The notes beneath the pieces are model-generated. The model worked only from the letters and a program-made list of their open reading frames with translations. It was not told the DNA's origin and ran no database searches. A stretch of 64,000 bases of DNA from the NCBI RefSeq assembly GCF_000002875.2, contig NC_009411.2:868001-932000 (forward strand). The letters are read 5' to 3'. Numbering within the stretch: position 1 is the stretch's first letter; the number at the start of each line of letters is the position of its first letter. The position numbers and the translations under genes are program-made. Shown one piece after another: positions 10,360 through 20,102 of the stretch. This DNA comes from Leishmania infantum JPCM5 (Eukaryota > Euglenozoa > Kinetoplastea > Trypanosomatida > Trypanosomatidae).

Positions 10360-10972
10360 TTTCCTTCAACGCGGTCATTCGCCGCCATGGAGCACGAGCC
10401 CAGCCACCCCCACCACCACCACCACTCTGGCCCCCGGCCCGGCCACACAGAACCGTCATCGCGCGGCGCGAAGCAGCGGGACACACACGCCTCCCGGCAA
10501 TGCGCCGCCACAGTCGCCGGGGCGCGGCCTCCGCCTCAACGTCGGCACACCACCCGCGCCCCGCAGGCCGCCTCGCAGCCGCGCCCATTGTGCCCCCCAC
10601 CCACCCACCCGCCCGCCGCCACCGGGTGCACCCCCTCGGGGTCGCATAAAGGCTCCCCGCCAGCAGGCAGCGAGCACCGGGTGGCGTGCGCGCGAGCCGC
10701 GCTGACGCTCGGCCCATCGCGCGGACGGCACAAGCGCCTTCACAGTCGCCGGCCGCTCCAGCAGCACGCCGTCCAGGGCCTGGCTGCGGACAGGAGTCGC
10801 GCTGGCCTCCCCTGTGGGGTAGGCACCTGACCCTGTCACCACCGGAAGCGGCTCGGCACTGGCAGGGGTAGGGGTGGGGGGCTGCCTGACTTTCGCCACA
10901 GAGTGGGGGAGGGGGAGGTACAGGACCGTGAGACGCCACGCACGGAGGTGTGTGCCCCCCCGCCCATCCGTC
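10360..10972 (-). repeat. Dispersed repeat copy B (full-length retroposon-like element)
   Basis: About 600 bases, closely similar to copies C, D and E. Its 3' end on the minus strand is a purine/A-rich tail at 10350-10368. Its 5' end shares about 12 bases with copy C beyond the point where D and E diverge (CGCCCATCCGTC on the plus strand). It keeps the 48-base internal block that C and D lack. It lies about 340 bases before the ATG of the tetraspan gene, in the 3' flank of the 82-aa gene. Confidence 0.9.
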
Positions 10973-11574
10973 ATCCGGGCGAGGGAGAGACGGAAATAAA
11001 CACAGCATATGAAGGTCAGCGAAATTGCAAGATAGCAGAGGCGGGGAAGACGAGAGGCGCGCTACAAAGGGAATTATACTTCAGGCCGGTTATCAGCGTC
11101 ACGGGGCTAGGAGAGAGAAGGCGGCAGCAGACCAACGACGGGAGAAGGGTGAAAGTCAAAGACAACTGGAGGCAAGGGGGAGCCGAGAAGTGGCGGCAGT
11201 CTCCTCCCCCCATCTCGCTCTCGCTCTCGTCGCACTCGAGATGGGAGAGTACCGGAGGAGCTCGTTAAAAGAGGAGATGATAAGGGAAGAGAGGTTTGGG
11301 AGTGGTCAGAGTTGTAGAGTGACAGAGAGAGCGAGCGAAAGCCTGTCAGTGGCCGCAGCGCACGAGTGAATGGCATTGCCATGTCCCCCTTCCCCCACTC
11401 TCACCCCTTTCTTGCTAGGCGCAGCTGCGTCGGTCAGCCTCCCTGTGAACGCAAGGGTACGTGTGTAGGGATGGGTCCGTGCACAGCAGCTTCTCAGCTT
11501 CATGTAGCGAGAGAAAGAGAGGAGTAGAGCTGTGTTTGAGCGCAATGATGCGCTGCCGCTGGCGTAGTTGGTGT

Positions 11575-11576
<2 letters not shown>

Positions 11577-11606
<30 letters not shown>
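11577..11606. repeat. (GT)15 microsatellite
   Basis: Uninterrupted GT repeat in the 3' flank of the 82-aa gene. Confidence 0.95.
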
Positions 11607-11609
<3 letters not shown>

Positions 11610-12153
11610 TGTGTGCATGTGAGGACACAAAGGAAGGTAACAAACGAATGGGCGAGAAGGAGGGAAGGACGCGATGATTTGCACCCCATGGAGATGCATT
11701 AGCGAGCAACATTGGTCGCTGGCGCAGCAGAGGTGTTTCACAAAGAAGGGTGCTCTCGTCCCAGTATTCTGCGTTCTTTCCAGCTTGTTCATTTTCTGTG
11801 GGCTGGCGATAGAAGACGGACGACAAGACATAGCAGAAGGTGGCAGCAGGCAGGCAGGCAGGCAGGCAGATGTGCTGGCGCGTGCCATGCAGAGAGACAG
11901 AAAAAGAGCCGCAACTGCAAGAGGAGCAGCAGCAGCGATCACAAAGGACCCTTTCGTCCTCGCACGTGCAGGACAGGAAGCAAAGGAAAGAAGAGACAGC
12001 GGCTCGCCATCACCTGAGATGCAACCGATAGAAAAAAAAAACAACGAAAAAGAGAGAGCAGTGCTGATGAGGAGAGGGGCGCACGACAGAGGCTGAGGAC
12101 GCACATCAGCGACGACGCAGGCGCGGAGCCATGTAGTCTAAAGTGCGGTAGGA

Positions 12154-12402
12154 CTATGTTGTGTCACCGCGAGGGCTTCCATCCAAGCGCCACGACCAGC
12201 TAGACGCGTGAAACGGCGTTAGCGCCTCGACCCGACCTTCCATGTCACGTATCATGCCATGAATCTTCTTGATGTAGTCGAGATGGGCACGGTAGGTGCG
12301 CTGCCGCAAAACGAGGTTGTAGTAGACACGAGCCAGCTGGCCCTGCAGCTCCTGCTCAGCAAGAACAACGTCTACCTCCTTTCGGGTCAGTTGCGGCTCC
12401 AT
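12154..12402 (-). CDS. Small helical protein of unknown function (82 aa)
   Basis: It starts at the ATG of MEPQLTRKEVDVV (12402). The frame is open further upstream but there reads His/Thr and Phe/Ser low complexity. Residues 5-62 are free of proline and rich in charged and Leu/Val residues (QELQGQLARVYYNLVLRQ, YIKKIHGMIRDMEGRVEAL), consistent with one or two long amphipathic helices or a short coiled coil. No signal peptide, TM segment or known domain is visible. The compact composition, unlike the flanks, supports a real gene. Possibly a small subunit of a larger complex, but nothing here says which. Confidence 0.7.
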   Translation of the reverse strand: MEPQLTRKEVDVVLAEQELQGQLARVYYNLVLRQRTYRAHLDYIKKIHGMIRDMEGRVEALTPFHASSWSWRLDGSPRGDTT

Positions 12403-14195
12403 CGCCCGCTCAAAGAAAGGGAAGGGCTGGCGTGTAGGAAGTAGTGTGTGTGTGTGTGTGCGGCCTGCCGCGTGATGCCCTTGTCGCGCACGGAGACAGA
12501 GAATGTTGCGTTGCCCTGAAAGCACAAAACGAGAGAAGGAGGGAGAGGGGTGAGCTGAAAGAAAGGACAGGGAGAAAGAGAATGCGAAAGGTAAGGCGAG
12601 CAGAGGCGCTCTGGTGCGTAGGTGTGTAGTTGTCGCTGCTGCCTTGAGTGCCGCCTTTACGGCAGCTAGGCAGTCCATCTGCTGTTGCATGCGTGTTGTC
12701 CGAATACACAACCCATCTGCAGATGCCTACGGGTGGGGGGAGGGGGGGGGTCGATGCACATTCACGGCAATCATGACGTGCACCGTACGTGTTGGAGGGC
12801 GGGAGGCGGAAAAGAAAGCGAGAAGAGAGTCCGTTGGGCACCTGCACGCCAGCAGTGCCCAGACGTCACGAACATTTTCCACGCAGCCGCCTCAGTTCCT
12901 CACCCATCGGCGACCAACGGCGAAAAGGCGCGCTCATGCGTGCCTGTCTCGGCACGTCTACTGTTCGCGCATGTGTTGCACTTCCTTTTCGTTGAATCTT
13001 TTTTTTTCGGTTCTCCTTTGCGCTACCACTGCTGCTCCAATCGCTCTTTGCTTCCTATGTTTTATGTTTCCGTTGTTCGGTCGTGGGCGCTCTCACGGAA
13101 ACCCCTCCTACAGACAGACAGACCAACTCAGAGAAGGGGAAAGCGCGAGGTCAGACTCGTCCAAAACGTCTTCTAGAGTGTCCCACCGTGCGTGTGTGTG
13201 TGTGTCTGTGTCTGCGCGGAAGGGTACGCGTTCATACTCTCCGCGCGGGTTGACGACGCCGGCGTTTGTGCCCGTGCGTGCAACGCCGGGGGCAAGCATG
13301 ATTCTAGACACACGCGCATGCCAATGCGTACGCGACTGGAACGGGTCGGCGGGAAAGGCGGAGAGAGGCCGGTCGTGACCACTACACAAAAAATGTCCTT
13401 TTCTGCTTCAACGCGGCCATTCGCCGCCATGGAGCATCAGCCCAGCCACCCCCACCACCACTCTGGCCCCCGGCCCGGCCGCACAGGACCGTCATCGCGC
13501 GGCGCGAAGCAGCGGGACACACACGCCTCCCAGCAATGCGCCGCCACAGTCGCCGGGGCGCGGCCTCCGCCTCAACGTCGGCACACCACCCGCGCCCCGC
13601 CCGCCGCCACCGGGTGCACCCCCTCGGGGTCGCATAAAGGCTCCCCGCCAGCAGGCAGCGAGCACCGGGTGGCGTGCGCGCGAGCCGCGCTGACGCTCGG
13701 CCCATCGCGCGGACGGCACAAGCGCCTTCACAGTCGCCGGCCGCTCCAGCAGCACGCCGTCCAGGGCCTGGCTGCGGACAGGAGTCGCGCTGGCCTCCCC
13801 TGTGGGGTAGGCACCTGACCCTGTCACCACCGGAAGCGGCTCGGCACTGGCAGGGGTAGGGGTGGGGGGCTGCCTGACTTTCGCCACAGAGTGGGGGAGG
13901 GGGAGGTACAGGACCGTGAGACGCCACGCACGGAGGTGTGTGCCCCCCCGCCCATCCGTCGTCAGAGGCACTACGAACGAAACGAAAAACAAAGAGAAAG
14001 AAAGGAGGAAAAAGAAAAAGCCACCAGAGGCCACAGCAGGCCTTGTCCTTCAGACCCACCACCGCAGCACTCGTACACGCCAATACGCGGAGCATCACGG
14101 ACTTACGACGATGGAGAGAAAGACACCCAGATGTGCATGCGCACGCAACCGCACCTCAGGCGAGAAAATAAAAAGAGGTTTGGGTTGCTGCTAAG
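12403..14195. other. Intergenic region holding repeat copy C
   Basis: No gene supported. It contains the leader of the 82-aa gene with a short TG run near 12445-12460, low-complexity purine tracts, and repeat copy C, which begins about 235 bases after the stop of the 148-aa gene. Confidence 0.7.
13393..13960 (-). repeat. Dispersed repeat copy C (internally deleted subtype)
   Basis: About 568 bases. It shares with copy D a 48-base internal deletion (the block between CGCGCCCCGC and CCGCCGCCACC), the variants GAGCATCAG and CCCAGCAATG, and an identical tail whose plus-strand form begins ATGTCCTTTTCTGC. It shares with B the 5' extension CGCCCATCCGTC and the variants GGTACAGG and CAGCAGCACG. It lies in the 3' flank of the 148-aa gene, same orientation as transcription. 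Confidence 0.9.
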
Positions 14196-14642
14196 TTACT
14201 CGATCTTCTTGCACGGATACGCAGCCTTGGGGTACGATGCTATCCAGCGTTCCTTGTTCACCTGCGAGTAGTCCCAGTGCTTCGCGCATTCCTTCGCCCA
14301 CCACACGCGCCGCATCATGGACGTCTCCTTGTTGTTCGCCACGTTCTCGTACCACAGCGGGGCGAGCGACATGCCCACGCAGAAACCGAGCACTGAAAAG
14401 CCGCTGAAAGTAGAGAAGAGGACAAAATACGTGTTTCTGCGCCGCATCACGACATACCACGACCCGAGCAGCGTCGTCGCCGCGGACACGGTCAGCGCAA
14501 AGGTGAGTTGACGGCGCCGCTGCCTAAACTGTCGGCCCCACACCCCACCTTCTTTCTCGAAGCGGCGCATATCGCTGGGCCACATCATCGGCAGATCAGC
14601 TATCAGGACCTTGTGGCCCGTGTTGCTCTCGTTCGGGTTCAT
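14196..14642 (-). CDS. Two-pass membrane protein, possibly mitochondrial (148 aa)
   Basis: It starts at the ATG of MNPNESNTGHKVL (14642); upstream in-frame sequence is low complexity. A hydrophilic N-terminal 40 residues (DLPMMWPSDMRRFEKEGG) precede basic RQFRQRRRQ and two hydrophobic segments at about 47-67 (LTFALTVSAATTLLGSWYVV) and 72-96, forming a hairpin. The C-terminal 50 residues are Trp/Lys/Tyr-rich (RRVWWAKECAKHWDYSQ) and end CKKIE. Size, hairpin topology and aromatic C-terminus resemble small accessory subunits of trypanosomatid respiratory or ATP-synthase complexes, but I see no diagnostic motif, so the function is open. Confidence 0.8.
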   Translation of the reverse strand: MNPNESNTGHKVLIADLPMMWPSDMRRFEKEGGVWGRQFRQRRRQLTFALTVSAATTLLGSWYVVMRRRNTYFVLFSTFSGFSVLGFCVGMSLAPLWYENVANNKETSMMRRVWWAKECAKHWDYSQVNKERWIASYPKAAYPCKKIE

Positions 14643-16111
14643 CGTTAGAGGAGATAGACGGATGCGTAAATGCGTGCGAAGAGGGAAGAGAAAGAGAGAA
14701 GACGAAAAGCGCACACGCACACAACGAGATTTAGGTTTCGTAGGTCGAGTGCACACACACGCGCGCGCACCAGACGCACAAACACCTAGACGTCGATGAA
14801 AGGCAATGAAAAACGGTGCGCCGTTATATTTTGTTTGGGAGGGAGGGGCGGAGGGAGACGGATCTTCTTCACCACAGAAGAACGGAAGGAGAGAGAGACA
14901 AATTATGTATACAAGTATAAGGTATACATGTATAATATGTATGCGTATATTTCGGTCTTCACCCAATCCGCTCTTCGGCCTTTTCGCTTTCCTTTTTTGT
15001 TTTGGTGTCAGCGAGTGTGTGTGCTGTGTCAACGATTTTCTGTTTGTGTTATTTTGCGTGCGTTGCGTGCTTCTTTACGATGGAGCTCCATCCTAGCCGT
15101 CGCAGAGGTGTGTTGGTGTGGGCGTGGGAGAGGGGGTGAAGTGAGAGAGAGGGGATGGCCGGTAGAGGCAATAACGAAGACAGACAGCTAGAGAGGGCTA
15201 CAGACGCAAACTCATACAGACCCCCTCCTCCACGTGGTTGTGACGAATCGGCACCATGAGAAATGCGAAGCACAGACAAGACTACGCGAAGGAGAGAAAG
15301 GTCGACGGCGGCGCACATCAGGCGTGTGCGTTATACACGCCACTCTGGAGCTGAGCACGCCGTTTCCGCCGCGGATCTGGTCGACAAGACGAGAGAGGGA
15401 GAGAGAGGGCGGCGAGGAGGGAACCACATCCTCCGTCTGCGCTTTTCTTTCTACACTCGCCCACGCCCACGCCCACGCCCACACACTCCAACACCGCCGT
15501 ATACGGCTGTCGTGGCAGGGGAGGTGGTAGTGGGGATAAGGCACCACTTTCTTTCGGGGCTCTCTGAGTTTCTTTTGTGTGTGCAGTTCTCGCTGGTGCT
15601 GCACACGCGGTTATGTCGGTGCATCACCACCCACCGGAAAGACGTCGTGAAGGGAGAGGGGGGAGGAGGGAGGAAGAGGAAGGCCACGACGGAAAACAAA
15701 AAAAAAAAACAAAGAGGCGGAGAAGAGAGAAAGACCCGCCACGCACATGAGCACCAACACCTCCCTCGGGTGCCAGAATACATATGCACTCGCACCAACA
15801 TCGCACATATATATATAATAAAACACGAACAGCATCTTCTTCTTTACCGATATCCGTTTTCTGCTGCCTTGACGTGCACACGTGTACAACGCTCATGTCA
15901 CCATCATCCGCGTCAGGCGCAACGTCCCATCTATGCCATCTTATGCTACGCAACTTCCTTTTTTTAGCCTGCGACACTGTCCGCATCGCCTCAGTGCTCT
16001 TATCAGGCACGTTAGGACGAGAGGCGAGAGGAGGGCACTGTCGCGCTGCGCTCGCCTAAACGCGCCATCACCACCGTCACGCGCACATCGTTCCGGTTGG
16101 GCCTGCTGCCT
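14643..16111. other. Intergenic region upstream of the 148-aa gene
   Basis: No gene supported. Notable are an AT-rich, TATA/TGTA-rich patch at about 14900-14950, a CCCACG repeat near 15459-15483, an A run near 15699-15709 and a short (AT)n near 15805-15820. It includes the 3' UTR of the RRM gene, whose stop is at 16112. Confidence 0.65.
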
Positions 16112-17461
16112 TTAGCGGCGACGCGGCGGGCTGCGACTGCGTGGCGGGCTGCGACTGCGCGGCGGGCTGCGACTGTGACGGCGGCGACGCGGTGGGCTGC
16201 GACTGCGCGAGTGGCGACGCGGTGGGCTGCGACTGCGCGAGTGGCGACGGCGGCGGCGGTCGCGGTCGAGCGAGTCAGAGCGGCGGCGGTCGCGGTCGAG
16301 CGAGTCAGAGCGGCGGCGGTCGCGGTCGAGCGAGTCAGAGCGGCGGCGGTCGCGGTCGAGCGAGTCAGAGCGGCGACGGCGACGGCGGTCGCGATCGGAC
16401 GTAGAGGAAGACGAGCGACGACGGCGTCGACGTTCGTTGCTGCGGCGTCGGGAGCCGTGCGAACGCTCCTTGCACTGTGCCGCCACGTGCCCCTCTTTGT
16501 CGCACCGGCGGCAGATCAGTGGAAGTCGTTGCTCAATCCTTACGCGGGTTCCCATAAGCATCTCTCCCGATTTGCTGATGGCCCGTTTGGCGTTCTCGGC
16601 TGAGGTGAAGGCCACAAAGGCGACGCCGATCTCTGGCTTGATAAACACGTCTGTGAGCGACCCACAATCGGGAGAGAAGAAGGCGCGCAGCGCCTCCTTT
16701 GTGACATCAGAGGGGACGCCGTGGACGACGACGCGGACATCCAGCTGCCGCCGGCTCGGCGCAGAAGCAGTGGTGCTCTCATTGCCGCGACGCGTCGCGT
16801 CGCGCCGGGATGCAGGCGCAGGCGCATCGTCGCGTGGAGGGCAGGGCCGTACGACGACTGGGTTACCGTTCACCATGGCCCCGTCCAGCTTTAACGCTTT
16901 CTCGCACGCCTCTTCCGTCGTGTAGCCCACGAAGGCCATGTGGCGGGTGGGGATCAGGTGAAAGTCGCAGATGGCGCCGCACGGGCTGAAGACCTCGCGC
17001 AGCTGCGCCCTCGTCGTATGAGGATAAATCGACGAGATGACAACTTTATTCTTGGACGTCCTCTCAGCATCTGCCGAGCGACGCATCAGCAGGCCAGCAC
17101 CCGGTTCCGCTGAAGCTGCTGCTGCAGCCGCGTTGCCGTTGGAATCGCCGCCAGCGTTCGCAGCGGTGGTTGTAGCGTTGCCAGCCGGCTTCTCTGTCGC
17201 AGCGGCGGTTGGCGCCACAGCGGAGATGTAGATTGGGATGTCTTCCTGGAAGTCACTGCCGCTTATCGACACAGCACTGACGGCATCCTCGGGTTTGTCG
17301 AAGACGACCTCGACGGCTGCCGCAGCCCCGGAAGCCGGCTGGTGCTCCGCGGAGGGCATGTGCACCTCTGCCACATTGCCGATCCGAGTGAAGAAATCGA
17401 AGATGTCATCCTCCGTCGCCGAGGTCGGCATCCCGGTCACGTAGACGGTGCAGGCACTCAT
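16112..17461 (-). CDS. RRM1: SR-type RNA-binding protein with three RRMs, a CCHC knuckle and an RS domain
   Basis: A 449-residue protein from the ATG of MSACTVYVTGMP (17461). RRM-type domains lie at about 3-75, 136-205 (KVVISSIYPHTTRAQL, HMAFVGYT) and 240-312 (DVRVVVHGVPSDVTKE, VGVAFVAF-like IGVAFVAFTS). A zinc knuckle at about 317-330 reads CRRCDKEGHVAAQC (C-X2-C-X4-H-X4-C). The rest is an Arg/Ser/Asp-rich tail including four copies of RSDSLDRDRR and SPPRR repeats. This matches the layout I recall for the trypanosome nuclear protein RRM1 (TRRM1), linked to splicing, mRNA stability and chromatin; the symbol is by architecture only. The RS tail should be a phosphorylation and nuclear-targeting region. 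The DNA repeat inside it is annotated separately. Confidence 0.9.
   Translation of the reverse strand: MSACTVYVTGMPTSATEDDIFDFFTRIGNVAEVHMPSAEHQPASGAAAAVEVVFDKPEDAVSAVSISGSDFQEDIPIYISAVAPTAAATEKPAGNATTTAANAGGDSNGNAAAAAASAEPGAGLLMRRSADAERTSKNKVVISSIYPHTTRAQLREVFSPCGAICDFHLIPTRHMAFVGYTTEEACEKALKLDGAMVNGNPVVVRPCPPRDDAPAPASRRDATRRGNESTTASAPSRRQLDVRVVVHGVPSDVTKEALRAFFSPDCGSLTDVFIKPEIGVAFVAFTSAENAKRAISKSGEMLMGTRVRIEQRLPLICRRCDKEGHVAAQCKERSHGSRRRSNERRRRRRSSSSTSDRDRRRRRRSDSLDRDRRRSDSLDRDRRRSDSLDRDRRRSDSLDRDRRRRRHSRSRSPPRRHSRSRSPPRRRRHSRSPPRSRSPPRSRSPPRRR
16251..16370 (-). repeat. Four perfect 30-base tandem repeats in the RS-domain coding region
   Basis: Four consecutive identical 30-base units (16251, 16281, 16311, 16341), each encoding ten residues of the SDSLDRDRRR pattern. 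There is no synonymous variation between units, so they were recently amplified or homogenised. Diverged GCGACTGCGCGAGTGG-type repeats (16138-16250) continue into the SPPRR-coding end. Confidence 0.95.
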
Positions 17462-18191
17462 GATGGCGTGTCTTCCTTGTTCTTCTTTCTTGAAGAGGGA
17501 AACACGAAAGAAACAGCACTCCAGCACACACACACACACACACACTTGTGCCAGTATCTCTGTACCGCCAAGAGGGGGGCCGGCGGGCGAGAAGAAGAAC
17601 GAGATGAGCCCCCGTGTGCACAGCCCGCTGCGGGTACGCGAGCACACGCGAAGGGAGCGAAGGGTGTGCGCAAGCAAAAACCACAACAGCACCAGCACAA
17701 GGCTCCCTCTGACACGCACCACAGGCACGCGCAGACAGGCACACACGCACACAAAGGCAAAATGCCCCCAGAACACAGCAGACGAAAAAGAAAGAGCGAA
17801 TCACAGTGCGCGTCAGGCGGAGCGAAAGTGATCAAGGGCCGCGATGGCTTTAGCGAGATCCTTGATGTTCCGAAGAGCGCGAAGGGGTCGGTGGTGGTAA
17901 CGGTGATGGAAGTGTCGTGTGACCGAATACGCACACGCACACGAAAGAGATACGGGAGACAGACACGCAGACAGGATCAGAGCCGCGGCACGCACGCACA
18001 CACACACACACACAACCGCTGATACTACACGCACCGAGACACGGAGACAAAGAAAAAGGGGCGGTTAAAACGTGTGCACGTTCGAGCCTAAAAACTCCGC
18101 CTGTTGTGTTTTCTTTCGCTTCCTGTGGGTGGCGAGGGCGCAGAGAGAGCAGAGAGATCAGAGAAAGAGAGAGAGGACTGGTGCACCGATT

Positions 18192-18219
18192 TGTGTGTGT
18201 GTGTGTGTGTGTGTGTGTG
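18192..18219. repeat. (TG)14 microsatellite
   Basis: Uninterrupted TG repeat in the lipase-RRM spacer. Confidence 0.95.
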
Positions 18220-18905
18220 GTGTAGCGTAGAGTTTGCGGGGTTTGTGGGATGTGTGAGGTGTGACGTGGGGGGCACACGCAGGGTTCGAGTCCAATGCAA
18301 CAAAAAAGAGCCGCAAAACGTTGGAGAGTGAGAGGACAGGTGTGTAAGGGGGTGGAGAAGCACACATAAACACGCACACATGTAGGCAGACAGAGAGAGA
18401 GACAGAGTGAGACGCAGGAGAACAGCGAAGAAGAAACAAAGGACAAGAGGAAGCGTGTGTGGCAGGTGAGGAATGTTCGGGCGAAGTGCGCGAACAAAAC
18501 ACACACGCACACAACTGCACACACAGACTAATATCAGCAAGATATAAAAAAAAATGATGATAACACATCCGAAAGGAGAAGGCGCACGCACACACGAAGA
18601 AGGCAAAACACAAAGAAAGAAACGCTGAACGAAAAGAAAAAAAAGAAAGATGAAGAAGAAGTGAGCGTGTACGTGTTTGTGCATGTGTTGTTTGTGGGGG
18701 GTTTCCTTTATTCTGGTGGGAAGAAGGTGGACGGAGAAGGGAAAAGCGTCCGAGGATGAGAAGGGGCGAGCGGCGGCACTGAGAAATCAGCATGGATGCA
18801 CGTGTGCCTCTTTGTCTTGTGTAGAGATGCGTATGCACGGCTTCTCTCGTCTTCGCTCTCTCAGGCGGCGCAGTGGCAGGCACACACACTTACACATACA
18901 CACAC

Positions 18906-18923
18906 ACATGTATATATACATGT
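18906..18923. repeat. 18-base perfect palindrome beside a CA run
   Basis: ACATGTATATATACATGT is identical to its reverse complement and follows a CA-rich stretch. The same 16-base core occurs at 47425-47440, also beside a CA run. Confidence 0.8.
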
Positions 18924-20102
18924 ACCACGGCCACCCCGTCGCCGTTCCCGCTGTCCCGCCCCTCCTCTCTCTCCCTCGTCCGCTTACGCTTCCTCTCACT
19001 GCATCCACCCCCTCTCGATGCCCGCCATGCGTCGCCCAGCCATCCACGAGGAAATACACAGACCCCATCCAGTGAACCATCTTCACTCTCCCTGCTGCTG
19101 CCGTTGTAGTTGCTGTCGCCGCTTCTCTGCCACTGAAGCATGCATTGCTTCAGCACTGATGTTGCTGTGTGCATGTACATAGAGGTATCGCTGTCGCGAT
19201 CACGTCATCGTTAGCACGCCAACGGGTAAAGCGTTGGCCCACTCACTGCGCTGTCTGCAGCTGCTTCCTGCTACTGCACTGTTAGTCACTGCTGCTCCGG
19301 TGGTGGAGGTGGGTGGGCGGGGTTGCCCCCCTCCCTGTCCCTTCTCGTTGCATGGGGTCAGGAGTGTGGCACACCTCAAGGTCGGTGCATGTATGCGTAC
19401 GTTTGTTGTTTGTTTTCTATTTTGTGCGTATATCAGTCTGAGTGTGTGCGTGTCGTTGTAGCGTGCGTACCTGTGCACATGCGCGGCTCTCACTGGGTGC
19501 GTGGTCCGCCCCCACTCACGGCCCAGCGCCCATCGCAATGGATGCTGCTCATCACCCGCGCAGAAATGTCCCCCTCCCCCTTCCTCGTGTCCGCTCTACT
19601 TCCGGCAACCTTCGATCACGACTCTGGGCGATTGTGCTCGGGCATATACACACGTACACACAAACCCCTTCCACTCCACTGCCTGCTCACCCTTGCGTGC
19701 TCGACGCGCTTGCCGGGTTCGTATTTGTTCTCCCTATGCTTTCACCACCACCACCCGCCACCAAGCTCCAGCAGAAGCTCTCACACATTGGGCATCTGAA
19801 AGCACACGTAAAGAGAAAGCTACCCTGCCGTCGTAGGACCCTCCCCCTTCTCCAGCACACTCACCCCTGCAATCAAGGCGGAAGCGCCTCGACCTCTGCT
19901 CAACCCGCTCCGTCGCCTCTCCCCGGCATCTCCGGCCTCACCACCACACCACTCTCGTGTCGCCGTCAGCTCTGTGAGAGCGGTGCGCCTGCTTCGACCA
20001 ACCGAGCCTCACCGCTACAGTCAGAGGTAGAGGGTGGGGAGGGGGCAAGTGTCGTGCCCTGTATAGCCTCCCCTCCCCAGAAACTCGTCTGCACCGCGCT
20101 GC

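Larger units (their letters stand above)
10020..12153. other. Intergenic region holding repeat copy B
   Basis: No protein gene supported. It holds the leader of the tetraspan gene, repeat copy B (10360-10972), purine-rich tracts at about 11030-11350, a (GT)n run at 11577-11606 and a (CAGG)n run near 11846-11870. In transcription order it is the 3' UTR of the 82-aa gene plus spacer. Confidence 0.7.
17462..20102. other. Intergenic region between the lipase and RRM genes
   Basis: About 2.6 kb with no gene I can support on either strand. It holds CA runs near 17526-17544 and 17997-18014, a (GT)n at 18192-18219, long purine-rich stretches, and a palindromic TA-rich motif at 18906-18923. The part next to 20102 is the 3' UTR of the lipase gene. 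Confidence 0.65.

Noticed and set aside
10082..11008. Minus-strand open frame of about 300 codons across repeat copy B
   Set aside because: It runs through the repeat and both flanks and is Pro/Arg/Gly-rich. Small indels between copies (the ACCC unit, CAC number) would break the frame, so it is not a conserved protein.
13381..13980. CACTAC on both sides of repeat copy C as a target-site duplication
   Set aside because: Only six bases, not placed exactly at the element ends, and no similar duplication is visible at the other copies; chance is likely.
16141..16404. Plus-strand Gly/Cys/Asp-rich open frame
   Set aside because: It is the antisense of the RS-domain repeat of the RRM protein.
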